Positions 1 through 8,001 of a stretch of 64,000 nucleotides of DNA are shown here, piece by piece. Within the stretch, counting starts at the first letter, position 1, and each line of letters opens with the position of its first letter. A program made the translations under genes and the position numbers. The stretch comes from Acidobacteriota bacterium (GTDB taxonomy: Bacteria; Acidobacteriota; Terriglobia; Acidiferrales; UBA7541), in NCBI GenBank assembly GCA_003223215.1, contig QHYH01000082.1:1-64000 (forward strand). The letters are read 5' to 3'. The notes under the pieces were generated by a model. That model made no database searches and was not told the origin of the DNA. It saw nothing but the letters and a program-made list of their open reading frames with translations.

Positions 1-310
1 ACGCCATCAGAGAACGACACAATTCTTCCTGGAGGGGCGGCTCGCCGCAGAGGGAACACTCTGTGGCACACAGCGACGTTCTGCGCCGTGGAAGGCTGTT
101 GATCGGCTCAGGAATCAAAAATCATCACGCAGAATGGTGAAGTAATGACTGGAACTCACCAAGGTTATAAATTTCTGTCGCGATCCGCCAGAACAAATTT
201 ACCGTGCCCCCTTGTCGCAGGGCTCCGGCAAAGTCGTGTCATAAGTATTGGCAGGAGGGAGATAGAGTGGATGGTGGACATTTCGCTGTACACCTGTTAT
301 CCTCGGCACT
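1..310. other. Upstream flank of the ISAs1-type element
   Basis: No convincing gene is visible. Short open frames here lack a good ribosome binding site and recognisable composition. The stretch probably holds the left end of the insertion sequence and its promoter, but I could not match a terminal inverted repeat with the sequence beyond 2370, so the left boundary of the element is undefined. Confidence 0.4.
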
Positions 311-2369
311 GTGAAAGGGCCCCGGCCGGAATCGGAGCTGCCTCGCATCGTGCGGTGCGGAGATCGCGTCGTCACCTCCGCTGAAATTCATTTCATTCAG
401 GAAACGATCCGGCAACATCCCGATTGGGGGCGCATGGATGTGGCGCTACATGTGTGCCGGGAATGGGACTGGCGCCGCCCCGAAGGAGCCCTCAACGATC
501 AGGCGTGCCGTGCTTTTCTCGTGCGTCTGCACGAGAGGGGCATTCTCACGCTGCCGCCCCGGAAAAGCACCCCGGGACATCGAAAACCCGAGCCGCCCCG
601 TTGCGCTTGGCCAGCAGCGCAGATCGACAACCAGGCGCTCTGTCTGGATGAGTTAGTCGTCCGTCCCATCACGCTCGAGGAACGCCGGCGGTGGCAACAA
701 GGGATGGCGCAGTTCCACTATCTCGGCTTTGAAAACACGGTTGGCGAAGCGGTTCGTTATGTAGCGACGATCGGCTCGCAGTGGGTGGCGTTGCTAGCTT
801 GGGCGGCCGCGGCCTTGAAGAGTCGCCATCGCGACGCCTGGATTGGCTGGAACCAAGCGCTGAAATGGCGGCGTTTGCATCTGCTGGCCAATAACGTTCG
901 CTTTTTGATTCTGCCTGGTGTGCAGATGAAAAACCTGGCTTCCAAGGTGTTGGCGCTCAACCTGCGGCGGCTCAGCGAAGATTGGCAGAAACGCTACGGC
1001 CATCCCATCTTGTTGGCGGAAACCTTCATCGATGCATCCCGCTTTGCGGGTACCTGTTATCGAGCTGCGGGCTGGATCGCGCTGGGTGAGACGCGCGGGT
1101 TTGCCAAGCGCCGCCAGGGATACATCGAGCACGGACAACCCAAGATAATTTTCGTTCGGCCCCTGCGTCCGGATGCCGCTCGGATGCTGGCGGCCCCTTT
1201 TTCGCCACCGGTTTCCAATCCCTCCCAGGAGAGCATCCCCATGCTGGATGTCAACGCACTTCCGATCGAAGGAGCAGGCGGACTGCTGGATGTGTTGAAA
1301 ACCGTCAGCGATCCTCGCAAACGTCGCGGGATACGTCACCCGGTGGTGAGCATCGTGGCCATCGCTACCTGTGCTTGTCTATCGGGAGCGCGCAGCTACG
1401 ATGCCATCGCCCAGTGGGCCAAAGAACTCTCCGACCAAGCGCTCCAGCGTTTAGGATGCAAACGCCAGAAGCCCCCCTCGGAGAAATGCCTGCGACTGAC
1501 GCTGCAGCGTTTGGACGCCGTGGCGTTTGACCAACAGATTGGCGGTTGGCTGGCGAAGCAGAAGTTACTGGCCGGCAAGGGCCTGGCCGTCGATGGCAAG
1601 ACTATCCGTGGAGCTCATGACGGAGAGCAGAAAGCTCCGCATCTGTTGAGTGCCGCGATTCACCAGGAAGGAATCGTGCTGGCACAACAATCGGTGGATG
1701 AAAAGACCAACGAGATTCCCTGCATCAAACCTTTGCTCAACGAAGTGAACATCGCCGGGGCGGTGGTGACGGGCGATTCTCTGCATACGCAGATCGAGAC
1801 GGCCAGATACCTGGTCGAAGATAAAAAAGCGGATTACGTGTTCACCGTCAAAGACAACCAACCGACCCTCAAGCAAGACATCGAAGACCTCCACCTGGAG
1901 GCTTTTCCCCCCTCAGCACACGGAAACGACTAAGGGCCACGGGCGCATCGAAACCCGCAAAATCTGGACCAGCACGGAACTGTTGGGCTATCTGGAATTC
2001 CCTTTCATGGCCCAGGTCTTCCGGATCGAGCGTCAGCGAACGAATCTGCAAGGAGAAAAGGAAGAACGGGAAGTGGCCTTTGGAATCACCAGCCTCAGCC
2101 CGAAGAAAGCCACTCCGGGCCAATTGCTGGCCTTCAACCGCAACCACTGGAGCATCGAGAACAAAGTTCACTATGTGCGTGATGTTACTTTTGATGAGGA
2201 CCGCAGCCGCGTTCGCAAGAAAGCCGGGCCGCAGGTCATGGCCTCGCTGCGCAATCTGACCATCAGCATGCTGCGCATGGCTGGAGCAAACAATATCGCC
2301 AAATCGCTACGCGCTTGTAGCTGGAATCGAGACCTCGCCTTGCGCTGCCTGGGTATCGTGGTCCTCTAA
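311..2369 (+). mobile_element. ISAs1-family insertion sequence, ends not defined
   Basis: The coding core of an insertion sequence, supported only by its transposase (separate entry). ISAs1 elements normally carry short terminal inverted repeats and make 8-10 bp target duplications. I found neither with confidence, so the coordinates given are those of the coding region. Confidence 0.6.
311..2369 (+). pseudogene. DruA/DUF4338-like domain fused to ISAs1 DDE transposase, frameshifted
   Basis: The first open part (311-1933, GTG start, 540 codons) has an N-terminal DUF4338/DruA-like domain at about residues 110-300 (motifs IGWNQ, NNVRFLILP, NLASKVL, FIDASRFAGTCYRAAGW). From about residue 310 it is an ISAs1 transposase (SDPRKRRGIRH, VDGKTIRGA with the first Asp, VTGDSLHTQ with the second). 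The frame then runs into a stop at 1931. The homologous continuation (KGHGRIETRKIW, then NRNHWSIENKVHYVRDVTFDED with the third acidic residue) lies in the next frame to 2369. One extra base in the T4C6 run at 1903-1912 explains this: removing it gives an uninterrupted reading through AFPPQHTETTKGHGRIE. As written, the upstream product lacks its last catalytic residue. A sequencing error in the homopolymer, true decay, or frameshift decoding all remain possible. Confidence 0.85.
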
Positions 2370-2702
2370 AACGATCCTCTCGGTAGGGCTTTATCTGTCG
2401 ATGGTTTTGGCAGCCCTGGCGGTAGCTTCGCCTATAAAGCCTCCCTCTCTGGCTCAAAAGCCATGCCCCATCGAATACGCACGTTGAGGAAGCTCGTCCT
2501 GCATGCTCACAGCAACATCCCTCGTCCCTGAGAACCTACAGATCGCAAGACTTTGCCGTTACCTGTCCCCCTGTCCCCCTGTCCCCCTGAGCTCTTGATT
2601 CCCGTATCGGCAAAAACCACTAACTCTTCGTGTATTCGCTAACCGGGGAAGCACTGCCACTTGGTCGGCAACTGCCGTCACAAGCCATTGCGGGGAAAGG
2701 GA
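2370..2702. other. Intergenic, with a short tandem repeat
   Basis: No gene is seen between the transposase and the convergent sigma-factor gene. It holds about 3.4 tandem copies of the 8-mer ctgtcccc at 2563-2589. The right end of the insertion sequence should lie in this stretch. Confidence 0.5.
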
Positions 2703-3425
2703 TTACACGGTCTGGCAAAGCTCTGTGCTCGGCAGAAAGGGCCGGCTGTCGAGCTCGCCGGTATCCTCCGCGGGAGGCCCCGAAGCGCCTTTTCTCAGTT
2801 CGTTAGGGCTCACCTCGGGTCGCAAAAGCTTCCGCAGCCGCACGCGCGCTTTGTGCAACTGTGATTTGGCATTACCCACTGAACATCCCAGCTGCTTTGC
2901 AATTTCACTGTGCGCGTAGCCTTGAATGTCATACAGGACGAACATCAGTTTGCATCTCGGCGGCAGTTGCTTGATAGCGTCCTCAATGGCCACGCGGTCG
3001 ATGTAACCCTCCAAACGCACATCGCGAGCTCCCAGCTCCCGCCGGGGCATCCCCGCTTCCTCCTCGTTGCCATCCGCATTCTCGACCAGCGCCGCCTTGG
3101 CCAGCTTGGAGCCGCGAATCCGCATCAGCACCGTGTTCACCGCCACGCGGTGCAGCCAGGTGGAAAAGGCCGATGCACCTCGAAATCCCTGAATCTTGCG
3201 GAACACGTGTAAGAAAACTTCCTGGGTGGAGTCCTCGGCTTCGTCGGGATTCCTCAGCATGCGCATGCACAGCGCGTAGACCCGGGCACTGTGCAACCGA
3301 TAAAGCCGCTCAAAAGCTCCTTCGTCGCCCCGCTGCGCCATCCGTATGACCTTGGACTCTGGCAACTCACAATGTTCTGTCGTCCTCTGACAATGCACCG
3401 CATACCTCCTCATCCTTAGGCGCAC
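2703..3425 (-). CDS. ECF-type RNA polymerase sigma factor
   Basis: A 240-residue sigma-70 family extracytoplasmic-function factor. Region 2 covers about residues 35-100, with DEAEDSTQEVF at 61-71 (core binding and -10 recognition) and FSTWLHRVAVN at 87-97. Region 4 covers about 150-200 (LPPRCKLMFVLYDIQGY, then the helix-turn-helix SEIAKQLGCSVGNAKSQLHKAR). Regions 1.1 and 3 are missing, as expected for ECF factors. The C-terminal 40 residues are a low-complexity tail. No anti-sigma gene is adjacent. It lies downstream of the response-regulator/kinase pair on the same strand after 340 bp, so a separate promoter is likely. The start could be the second Met a few codons in. Confidence 0.9.
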   Translation of the reverse strand: MRLRMRRYAVHCQRTTEHCELPESKVIRMAQRGDEGAFERLYRLHSARVYALCMRMLRNPDEAEDSTQEVFLHVFRKIQGFRGASAFSTWLHRVAVNTVLMRIRGSKLAKAALVENADGNEEEAGMPRRELGARDVRLEGYIDRVAIEDAIKQLPPRCKLMFVLYDIQGYAHSEIAKQLGCSVGNAKSQLHKARVRLRKLLRPEVSPNELRKGASGPPAEDTGELDSRPFLPSTELCQTV

Positions 3426-3764
3426 ATCCCGGCGCTCTTTTTTTGAAGATTCAAGTTGTAGGCAGATAGCCCCGCCAGCTAACGCCCTGGAGCTTTATAG
3501 AATCAACACCTGTTTTTTTGAGCGCAATCTCGCTGCCATCACCGACGCTTTTTGTAAGCGTGTGGAACAGGGCAACTTATTCGCTTCTTCCGCTTCGCGT
3601 GCCGATTTTTCTTCAGTACTAGGCCCGGCAAACCTTCCTTGGTCTTGGTTCCTTTCTTCCCACAGGGTTCACCTCACGCTTTCACGACAGTCTTTACCTT
3701 ACACAGTTTGTCTCACTTCGTTTCTTTGCGCTGTTGATTCGCGGAGTTGGCCAGCTTTTAGCGC
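3426..3764. other. Intergenic region upstream of the sigma-factor gene
   Basis: No gene is supported here. It should contain the promoter of the minus-strand sigma-factor gene and the transcription end of the two-component operon. I did not find a clear terminator hairpin. Confidence 0.4.
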
Positions 3765-4430
3765 TTAGGAATGATCAATCAGGCGGTGATGGATTGCGTA
3801 GAGAGCGAGCTCGAGGCGGTCGGAGACGCCGAGCTTATCGAAAATGTTGTGGAGATGATTCTTGACGGTTTGCTCGGAGATGAAAAGCTTTTCGCCGATT
3901 TCCTTGTTGCGGAAACCCTGGGCCACCAGTTGCACGATTTCTTTTTCGCGGTCACTGAGCAAAGGTTTCTCGCGGCGCGGCCCGGCTTCGGAGGATTTCG
4001 AGAACGCCTTCATAACTTCCGCGGTCATGCGATTGTCGAGCCAGATTTCGCCGGCGTGCACACGATGAATGCTCTTCACCAGCAGATCCGTCGCGGATTG
4101 CTTCAGCACGACGCCGCGAGCGCCGAGGCGCATCGCGCGGACCACATCGCGATCGTCCTCGGCTGCGGTGAGCACCACGACGCGCGTCGGCAGGGTGTCG
4201 AAATTGACCTCCTCGAGGACCGCGAGACCGTCTTTATCGGGCATGCGCAGATCGAGCAGAAGAATGTCGGGCTTCAGCTTGGTGAGCAGCTTGATGCATT
4301 CGACGCCGTTCTGGGCTTCGCCGACAATGGTGATTTCCTCGTCGGAGTCCAGGAGCTTTCGCAGGCCATCGCGAAAGATGGCATGATCATCCGCTAGCAG
4401 TACCCGTATTTGCTGTTTTGTTTTTGCCAT
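3765..4430 (-). CDS. NarL/FixJ-family response regulator
   Basis: A 221-residue DNA-binding response regulator. The receiver domain (about 8-125) has the acidic pair D14-D15, phospho-acceptor D60 in LLLDLRMPD, the Thr/Ser position in VVLTAAEDD and the conserved Lys in VLKQSA. A LuxR/GerE helix-turn-helix occupies about 158-210 (LSDREKEIVQLVAQG, NKEIGEKLFISEQTVKNHL). The start codon lies 1 bp after the stop of the upstream kinase, so the two are co-transcribed and very likely form a cognate pair. Confidence 0.95.
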   Translation of the reverse strand: MAKTKQQIRVLLADDHAIFRDGLRKLLDSDEEITIVGEAQNGVECIKLLTKLKPDILLLDLRMPDKDGLAVLEEVNFDTLPTRVVVLTAAEDDRDVVRAMRLGARGVVLKQSATDLLVKSIHRVHAGEIWLDNRMTAEVMKAFSKSSEAGPRREKPLLSDREKEIVQLVAQGFRNKEIGEKLFISEQTVKNHLHNIFDKLGVSDRLELALYAIHHRLIDHS

Positions 4431-4431
4431 A

Positions 4432-6114
4432 TCACCCGAGCGGCACTTCGATTGTCAGACGCGCCCCATGGCCTGGATTTGACTCGACGGTGAGCACCCC
4501 ACCCACTGTCCGAGAACGCTCCTTTATGGAAATGGGTCCCAACCGCAGGCGGTCCAGTTCGTCGGCCGTGAATCTGCCGGCAAAACTAAAACCTTCGCCG
4601 TTGTCGTCTACTACAAGTACTAGACGGCTGTCATCCTGCGACAGTTTTACCACGACATGGGAAGCCTTGGCATGCTTTTTTATATTATTGAGTGCTTCAC
4701 GGTAAATCTGGAAAATCTCGCGGCAGACGCGGTCCGGCGCGCGCAATTGTGTCGAATCAATTAGCAGATCCAAGGCAATCGTAGATTCGTTGCGATAGCG
4801 CTCGGCAAAGCCTCGCATCAGGTCCACGAGGTCGGCGCTCTGGACCCTCAGCGGGCGCAGGTCCGTAACCGTTTGGCGAAGCTCGGCAGCCTCATTCCTG
4901 ACAGTTTGCTGGAGGTTAGCAAGGGCACTGGCGGCCTGTTCGGGTGTAGCTGGGACGCGTCGGCGCAGCACATCGAGCTGGATCTCAATGCTGAGGAGGG
5001 TCTGGAGAATGCCGTCGTGAAGGTCGCGGGCGATGCGGCTCCGTTCAGCCTCGATGGCCCGCGCTCGTAAGTGCCTCAAAAGAAAGATGTTCTCGAGAGC
5101 GGGACCGATGTGCTGAGCGATGCTTTCCAGCCAAGCCAAGTCTTGCTTTTCGAAGGGCTCGCGACCGTTCAGAAGAAAGACTCGGCCGGTCGGTTGGCCG
5201 GACTGGTCGAAGGAAACGGTCAAAAGCGAGTGAATCTTAAATTCCTGCAGGACCGGGCCGGGAAGGCGAGGCAGGTTCTTAATGGACCGGCCGTCGCGAC
5301 GGTCCCAGCCAAAGCCTGAGCCCGCGCCGACCACCGAGTTCCAACAGAGGGTTGCGTCCATGTCGTCCAGGAGAAAGCCGTCCGTGCGGGAAAGAGGCAA
5401 GCTTTCCGGGATGAGGCGGTCATTTTCGCCCGCCTTCATACGCCAGAGGAAGATGCGCTCCAAGTCGGTGTCACGATAGAGAAGGAGAGCTTCTTCGACA
5501 TCGAAAGTGGTGCCGAGTTCTTGGAGAAACAGACGCAGCGACTCCGCGAGCCCCTGATCGACCTGCATCGTGGCGTTGATGCGTGAAAAGAATTCAATTT
5601 GTGAGGCAAAGAGCTTGTTGCGATCGCCAAGAAAAGCAAGTCCTGCTCCGCCGGCAAAGGTGGCAGCGGTAAGACCGATCCAGGCGACCACGCGCATCCA
5701 GTGAATTTCGCCTTTTACTGCGGTCAGCAGAACCAACGTCAGAGACAGGACTCCAGCCAGCGGCAGCGTCAGGTCAAATCCCCAGCGGATGCCGGCCGCG
5801 TAGCAAATGAACATGTAGGGAAACCACGCCGGAACCGTCGAAGGGCTGATAAACATGAAGTAGCCGAGAGCCAGAAGATCGCAGGCCAGCGGCAGATGCC
5901 AGGAACGGCGGCGGAGCAGGCGTTCGACTTGCGTGATGACCAAGGCTACGATGAGATAAGCAATCAAAAAGGAAACCGAACGGCGCTCCTGGCGGGAAAT
6001 GGGTTCTTCGAGAGCGGCAAGCAGAGCGAGCAAAACAAAAATTGGGCGGGCAAATAGGATTTGCCGCTCGAAGTGATTCCGATCCGTTTGCTGAGCGCTC
6101 ATGGGCGGGGACAC
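4432..6114 (-). CDS. Membrane histidine kinase with GAF domain (NarL-type, HisKA_3)
   Basis: A 560-residue sensor kinase. Several hydrophobic segments lie in residues 20-165, followed by a GAF-like region at about 185-345. The HisKA_3 dimerisation/phosphoacceptor helix has the phospho-accepting His at H366 in RIARDLHDGILQ. The HATPase_c domain has its N box at EALNNIKKHAKA and G boxes at VDDNGEGF and GHGARLTIEVP. The lack of a classical periplasmic loop suggests the signal is sensed by the membrane part or the cytoplasmic GAF domain; the ligand is unknown. It is the first gene of the operon with the response regulator. Confidence 0.93.
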   Translation of the reverse strand: MSPPMSAQQTDRNHFERQILFARPIFVLLALLAALEEPISRQERRSVSFLIAYLIVALVITQVERLLRRRSWHLPLACDLLALGYFMFISPSTVPAWFPYMFICYAAGIRWGFDLTLPLAGVLSLTLVLLTAVKGEIHWMRVVAWIGLTAATFAGGAGLAFLGDRNKLFASQIEFFSRINATMQVDQGLAESLRLFLQELGTTFDVEEALLLYRDTDLERIFLWRMKAGENDRLIPESLPLSRTDGFLLDDMDATLCWNSVVGAGSGFGWDRRDGRSIKNLPRLPGPVLQEFKIHSLLTVSFDQSGQPTGRVFLLNGREPFEKQDLAWLESIAQHIGPALENIFLLRHLRARAIEAERSRIARDLHDGILQTLLSIEIQLDVLRRRVPATPEQAASALANLQQTVRNEAAELRQTVTDLRPLRVQSADLVDLMRGFAERYRNESTIALDLLIDSTQLRAPDRVCREIFQIYREALNNIKKHAKASHVVVKLSQDDSRLVLVVDDNGEGFSFAGRFTADELDRLRLGPISIKERSRTVGGVLTVESNPGHGARLTIEVPLG

Positions 6115-6321
6115 TAGCCCTGTGCAAGTAGTCTAGCAAGACGCGTGAAGTTGGTGGAGCGGCGTGCACATCGGTGCGACGTAGCGATAACGGCCCGACG
6201 ATTGCGGGCCGAGAACTACTTGCGCGCGTCTTAGCTGGGCCGGCTGTCCGCTGTCCGGTGCTGTCCGGATCGTCGCTTTTCGCTGCCCAGCATTTAGCGT
6301 AAAATGAAGGCATTCCACAAT

Positions 6322-6398
6322 GGTGGGAGTAGCTCAGCTGGTAGAGCGTCGGACTGTGGCTCCGAATGTCGTGGGTTCAAATCCCATCTCCCACCCCA
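6322..6398 (+). tRNA. tRNA-His (anticodon GTG)
   Basis: The cloverleaf is complete. The acceptor arm GGTGGGAG pairs with CTCCCACC (8 bp, including the extra G-1:C73 pair diagnostic of tRNA-His). The D arm is GCTC/GAGC. The anticodon arm TCGGA/TCCGA carries loop CTGTGGC, so the anticodon is GTG. The T arm is GTGGG-TTCAAAT-CCCAT. The CCA end is genomically encoded at 6396-6398. It served as the integration site of the decayed element that follows. Confidence 0.97.
6356..6394 (+). repeat. attL-like: 3' half of tRNA-His
   Basis: This 39-bp segment from the anticodon to the acceptor stem is repeated at 7153-7191 with five mismatches. It lies inside the functional tRNA, so the tRNA was regenerated on integration. 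Confidence 0.7.
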
Positions 6399-6466
6399 CA
6401 CCGCCAAAACACCAATAAAAACGCATTATTTAACTCCTTGCCACAGGAGTGATACAGCTTTAGGCA

Positions 6467-6540
6467 ATGAAGGTCTATATCCGCCGAAAAGATCCAGAAA
6501 AAGGGTGGCGTTATCGCGCTGTTCCGAAGACCGGTCTCAA
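6467..6540 (+). pseudogene. Remnant of the N-terminus of a tyrosine integrase
   Basis: An ATG at 6467 opens a frame starting MKVYIRRKDPEKGWRYRAVP, the typical first strand and basic arm-binding start of many phage/ICE integrases. The similarity is lost after about 25 codons, where the amidohydrolase fragment begins in another frame. It presumably belonged to the same integrase whose C-terminus is at 6757-7070. It is short, so this rests on composition and context. Confidence 0.45.
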
Positions 6541-6756
6541 GCGGATGGTGCGCTCCACATGGAAAAAGAGATTAGCTCGCTCGAACTCGGCAAAAAAGCC
6601 GATTTCATCATGCTGAACTTGAAGATTCCGAATGTTGTGCCTATGTTTGACGTATATTCGCAGGTCGTCTATGCGCTGAAGGCCAGCGAAGTGGACGTTG
6701 TCGTTGTTGGCGGCAAGCCACTTCTAAAGGACGGTAAGCTGCTCACCGTGGAATAG
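6541..6756 (+). pseudogene. C-terminal fragment of an amidohydrolase (MtaD/SAH deaminase-like)
   Basis: About 70 codons ending at a TAG match the end of cyclic amidohydrolases of the methylthioadenosine/S-adenosylhomocysteine deaminase type (ALHMEKEISSLELGKKADF, YSQVVYALKASEVD, VVGGKPLLKDGKLLT). The metal-binding barrel is missing altogether, so the fragment is non-functional. It is sandwiched between two integrase pieces. Confidence 0.7.
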
Positions 6757-7070
6757 ATCTTCGGCGGAGGCACTGGCCGTCCGCTGGTGATTGCAAACCT
6801 CACGCGGCGGAACACAGGGCCAAAGCTAAACGAGGCTGGTGTTCCGTGGCACGGGCCGGCACGGCTTTCGACGGCGGTCTTTCGACGAACTTGTACGTGC
6901 TCGGCATTCAGGATATGGTGATTCAGGCGATTCTGCGCCATGCGAACGTCGCCATGACTCCGGGGCACGACATCAAGACTTCGACCGAGCAGGCCGAAAC
7001 TGCGATAAAGGAGCCGGCAAAAGCCTGGAAGCGTGTACGCAAAACGGTACGCCAAAACAAACGCACTTGA
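6757..7070 (+). pseudogene. Remnant of the catalytic C-terminus of a tyrosine integrase
   Basis: Translated pieces in two or three frames match the end of a tyrosine recombinase: TGRPLVIANLTRR and PKLNEAGVPWHG, then the HGFRR box in a shifted frame, then LSTNLYVLGIQDMVIQAILRHAN in a third. The position of the catalytic Tyr (normally AYYIKT) reads GHDIKT, so the nucleophile is lost as well. At least two frameshifts plus the missing Tyr mark it as dead. Confidence 0.75.
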
Positions 7071-7152
7071 ACGCATTTGTTCGCAGTTATCAGTTCCTGG
7101 TACGCGCGAAAACACTGCAAAATTCGCCAGGACTACAACCGAGCATAATTCG

Positions 7153-7191
7153 GTGGCTGCGCATGTCATAGGTTCAAATCCTATCTCCCAC
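7153..7191 (+). repeat. attR-like partial copy of tRNA-His
   Basis: This stretch matches tRNA-His positions 6356-6394 at 34 of 39 bases. The T arm differs at three positions (ATAGG/CCTAT instead of GTGGG/CCCAT), but all five pairs remain Watson-Crick. That suggests it derives from a real tRNA-His variant brought by the element rather than random drift. Confidence 0.7.
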
Positions 7192-7214
7192 ATACATTCC
7201 TTTGACACTCTGTG

Positions 7215-7922
7215 ATGTCTCCACTCGTCCGCAAGTCCGTTGCTGAGGTGCCAGTCGACTCGATTCGCTGCCGCGGAATGCTGTTTGACTTGGATGGCGT
7301 GTTAGTGGACTCGACGCCAGCCGTGGCGCGGGTGTGGGCCTGGTGGGCCCGCGAGCACGGGTTCAATGCGGACGAAGTCGTCGAGCAAGCTCACGGGCGG
7401 CCAAGCATCGCCACGATCCGGGAGCTGCTGCCCAATAGCGACTATGAGGCCGAGAATCGTGAAGTCGAGCGGCGGGAAATCGAGGATATCGAAGGCGTAA
7501 TTGCTTTGCCCGGTGCGCTTAAGCTGCTTGAGGCTCTGCCGCTCGACAGGTGGGCGATCGTAACATCCTGCACGCGCCGGTTGGCTGAGGTGCGAATCGG
7601 TGCCGCCGAGCTGCCAAAACCAAAGTATCTTGTCACCTCCAATGACGTGAGGCGTGGCAAGCCCGATCCCGAGCCCTACCTAAAAGGAGCGCAGCTTCTG
7701 GCGGTGCCTGCAGAGGAATGCGTGGTTTTCGAGGATGCGCCGGCAGGAATTCGCGCCGGCAAGGGGGCGGGAGCGCGCGTGGTCGCCTTGCGGACGACGG
7801 CAGGCGACGCCGAGCTTCGGGAAGCGGGCGCCGACTGGATTGTCAATGACTGCTCGGAGCTGTCCGTGGATCTCCCCCGCAGCGGCGAAGAGTTTTTGCT
7901 TTTGCGTCGTCTAACAAAATAG
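7215..7922 (+). CDS. HAD-superfamily sugar-phosphatase-like hydrolase
   Basis: A HAD subfamily IA phosphatase of about 235 residues. Motif I is FDLDGVLVDS (nucleophile and acid Asp), motif II is VTSCTRR, motif III is the Lys in RGKPDPEPYLKGA, and motif IV is VFEDAPAGIRAGKGAG. Spacing and the helical cap between motifs I and II resemble beta-phosphoglucomutase or 2-deoxyglucose-6-/glycerol-phosphate phosphatases; the substrate cannot be read from sequence. A GTG one codon earlier is an alternative start. It is the first intact gene after the tRNA-His remnant element. Confidence 0.88.
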   Translation: MSPLVRKSVAEVPVDSIRCRGMLFDLDGVLVDSTPAVARVWAWWAREHGFNADEVVEQAHGRPSIATIRELLPNSDYEAENREVERREIEDIEGVIALPGALKLLEALPLDRWAIVTSCTRRLAEVRIGAAELPKPKYLVTSNDVRRGKPDPEPYLKGAQLLAVPAEECVVFEDAPAGIRAGKGAGARVVALRTTAGDAELREAGADWIVNDCSELSVDLPRSGEEFLLLRRLTK

Positions 7923-8001
7923 TCTCTTTATTCGTAGAAACAGTTAGAATCCCGAGGTTTCACTGGAACCGAAAACTCGGTGTGCGTCGAGGAGAGAGCC
8001 C

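Larger units (their letters stand above)
6356..7191 (+). mobile_element. Decayed integrative element at tRNA-His
   Basis: A roughly 0.84 kb remnant framed by the anticodon-to-3'-end half of tRNA-His (6356-6394) and an imperfect copy of the same 39 bp at 7153-7191. Between them lie fragments of a tyrosine recombinase and the C-terminus of an amidohydrolase. This is the classic footprint of an element that integrated into a tRNA gene and then lost almost all its cargo. Confidence 0.75.

Noticed and set aside
311-1210. Druantia anti-phage defence system because of the DruA-like domain
   Set aside because: No DruB, DruC, DruD or DruE gene is nearby and the domain is fused to a transposase.
2563-2589. 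CRISPR-like array from tandem ctgtcccc repeats
   Set aside because: The units are 8 bp, contiguous and without spacers. No CRISPR array or cas gene was seen anywhere in the window.
1-2702. Terminal inverted repeats for the ISAs1-type element
   Set aside because: No pair of matching inverted sequences with a flanking target duplication could be aligned with confidence by eye.
6304-6756. A 150-codon gene running through tRNA-His
   Set aside because: The first third is simply the tRNA read in frame; only the amidohydrolase tail has protein meaning.
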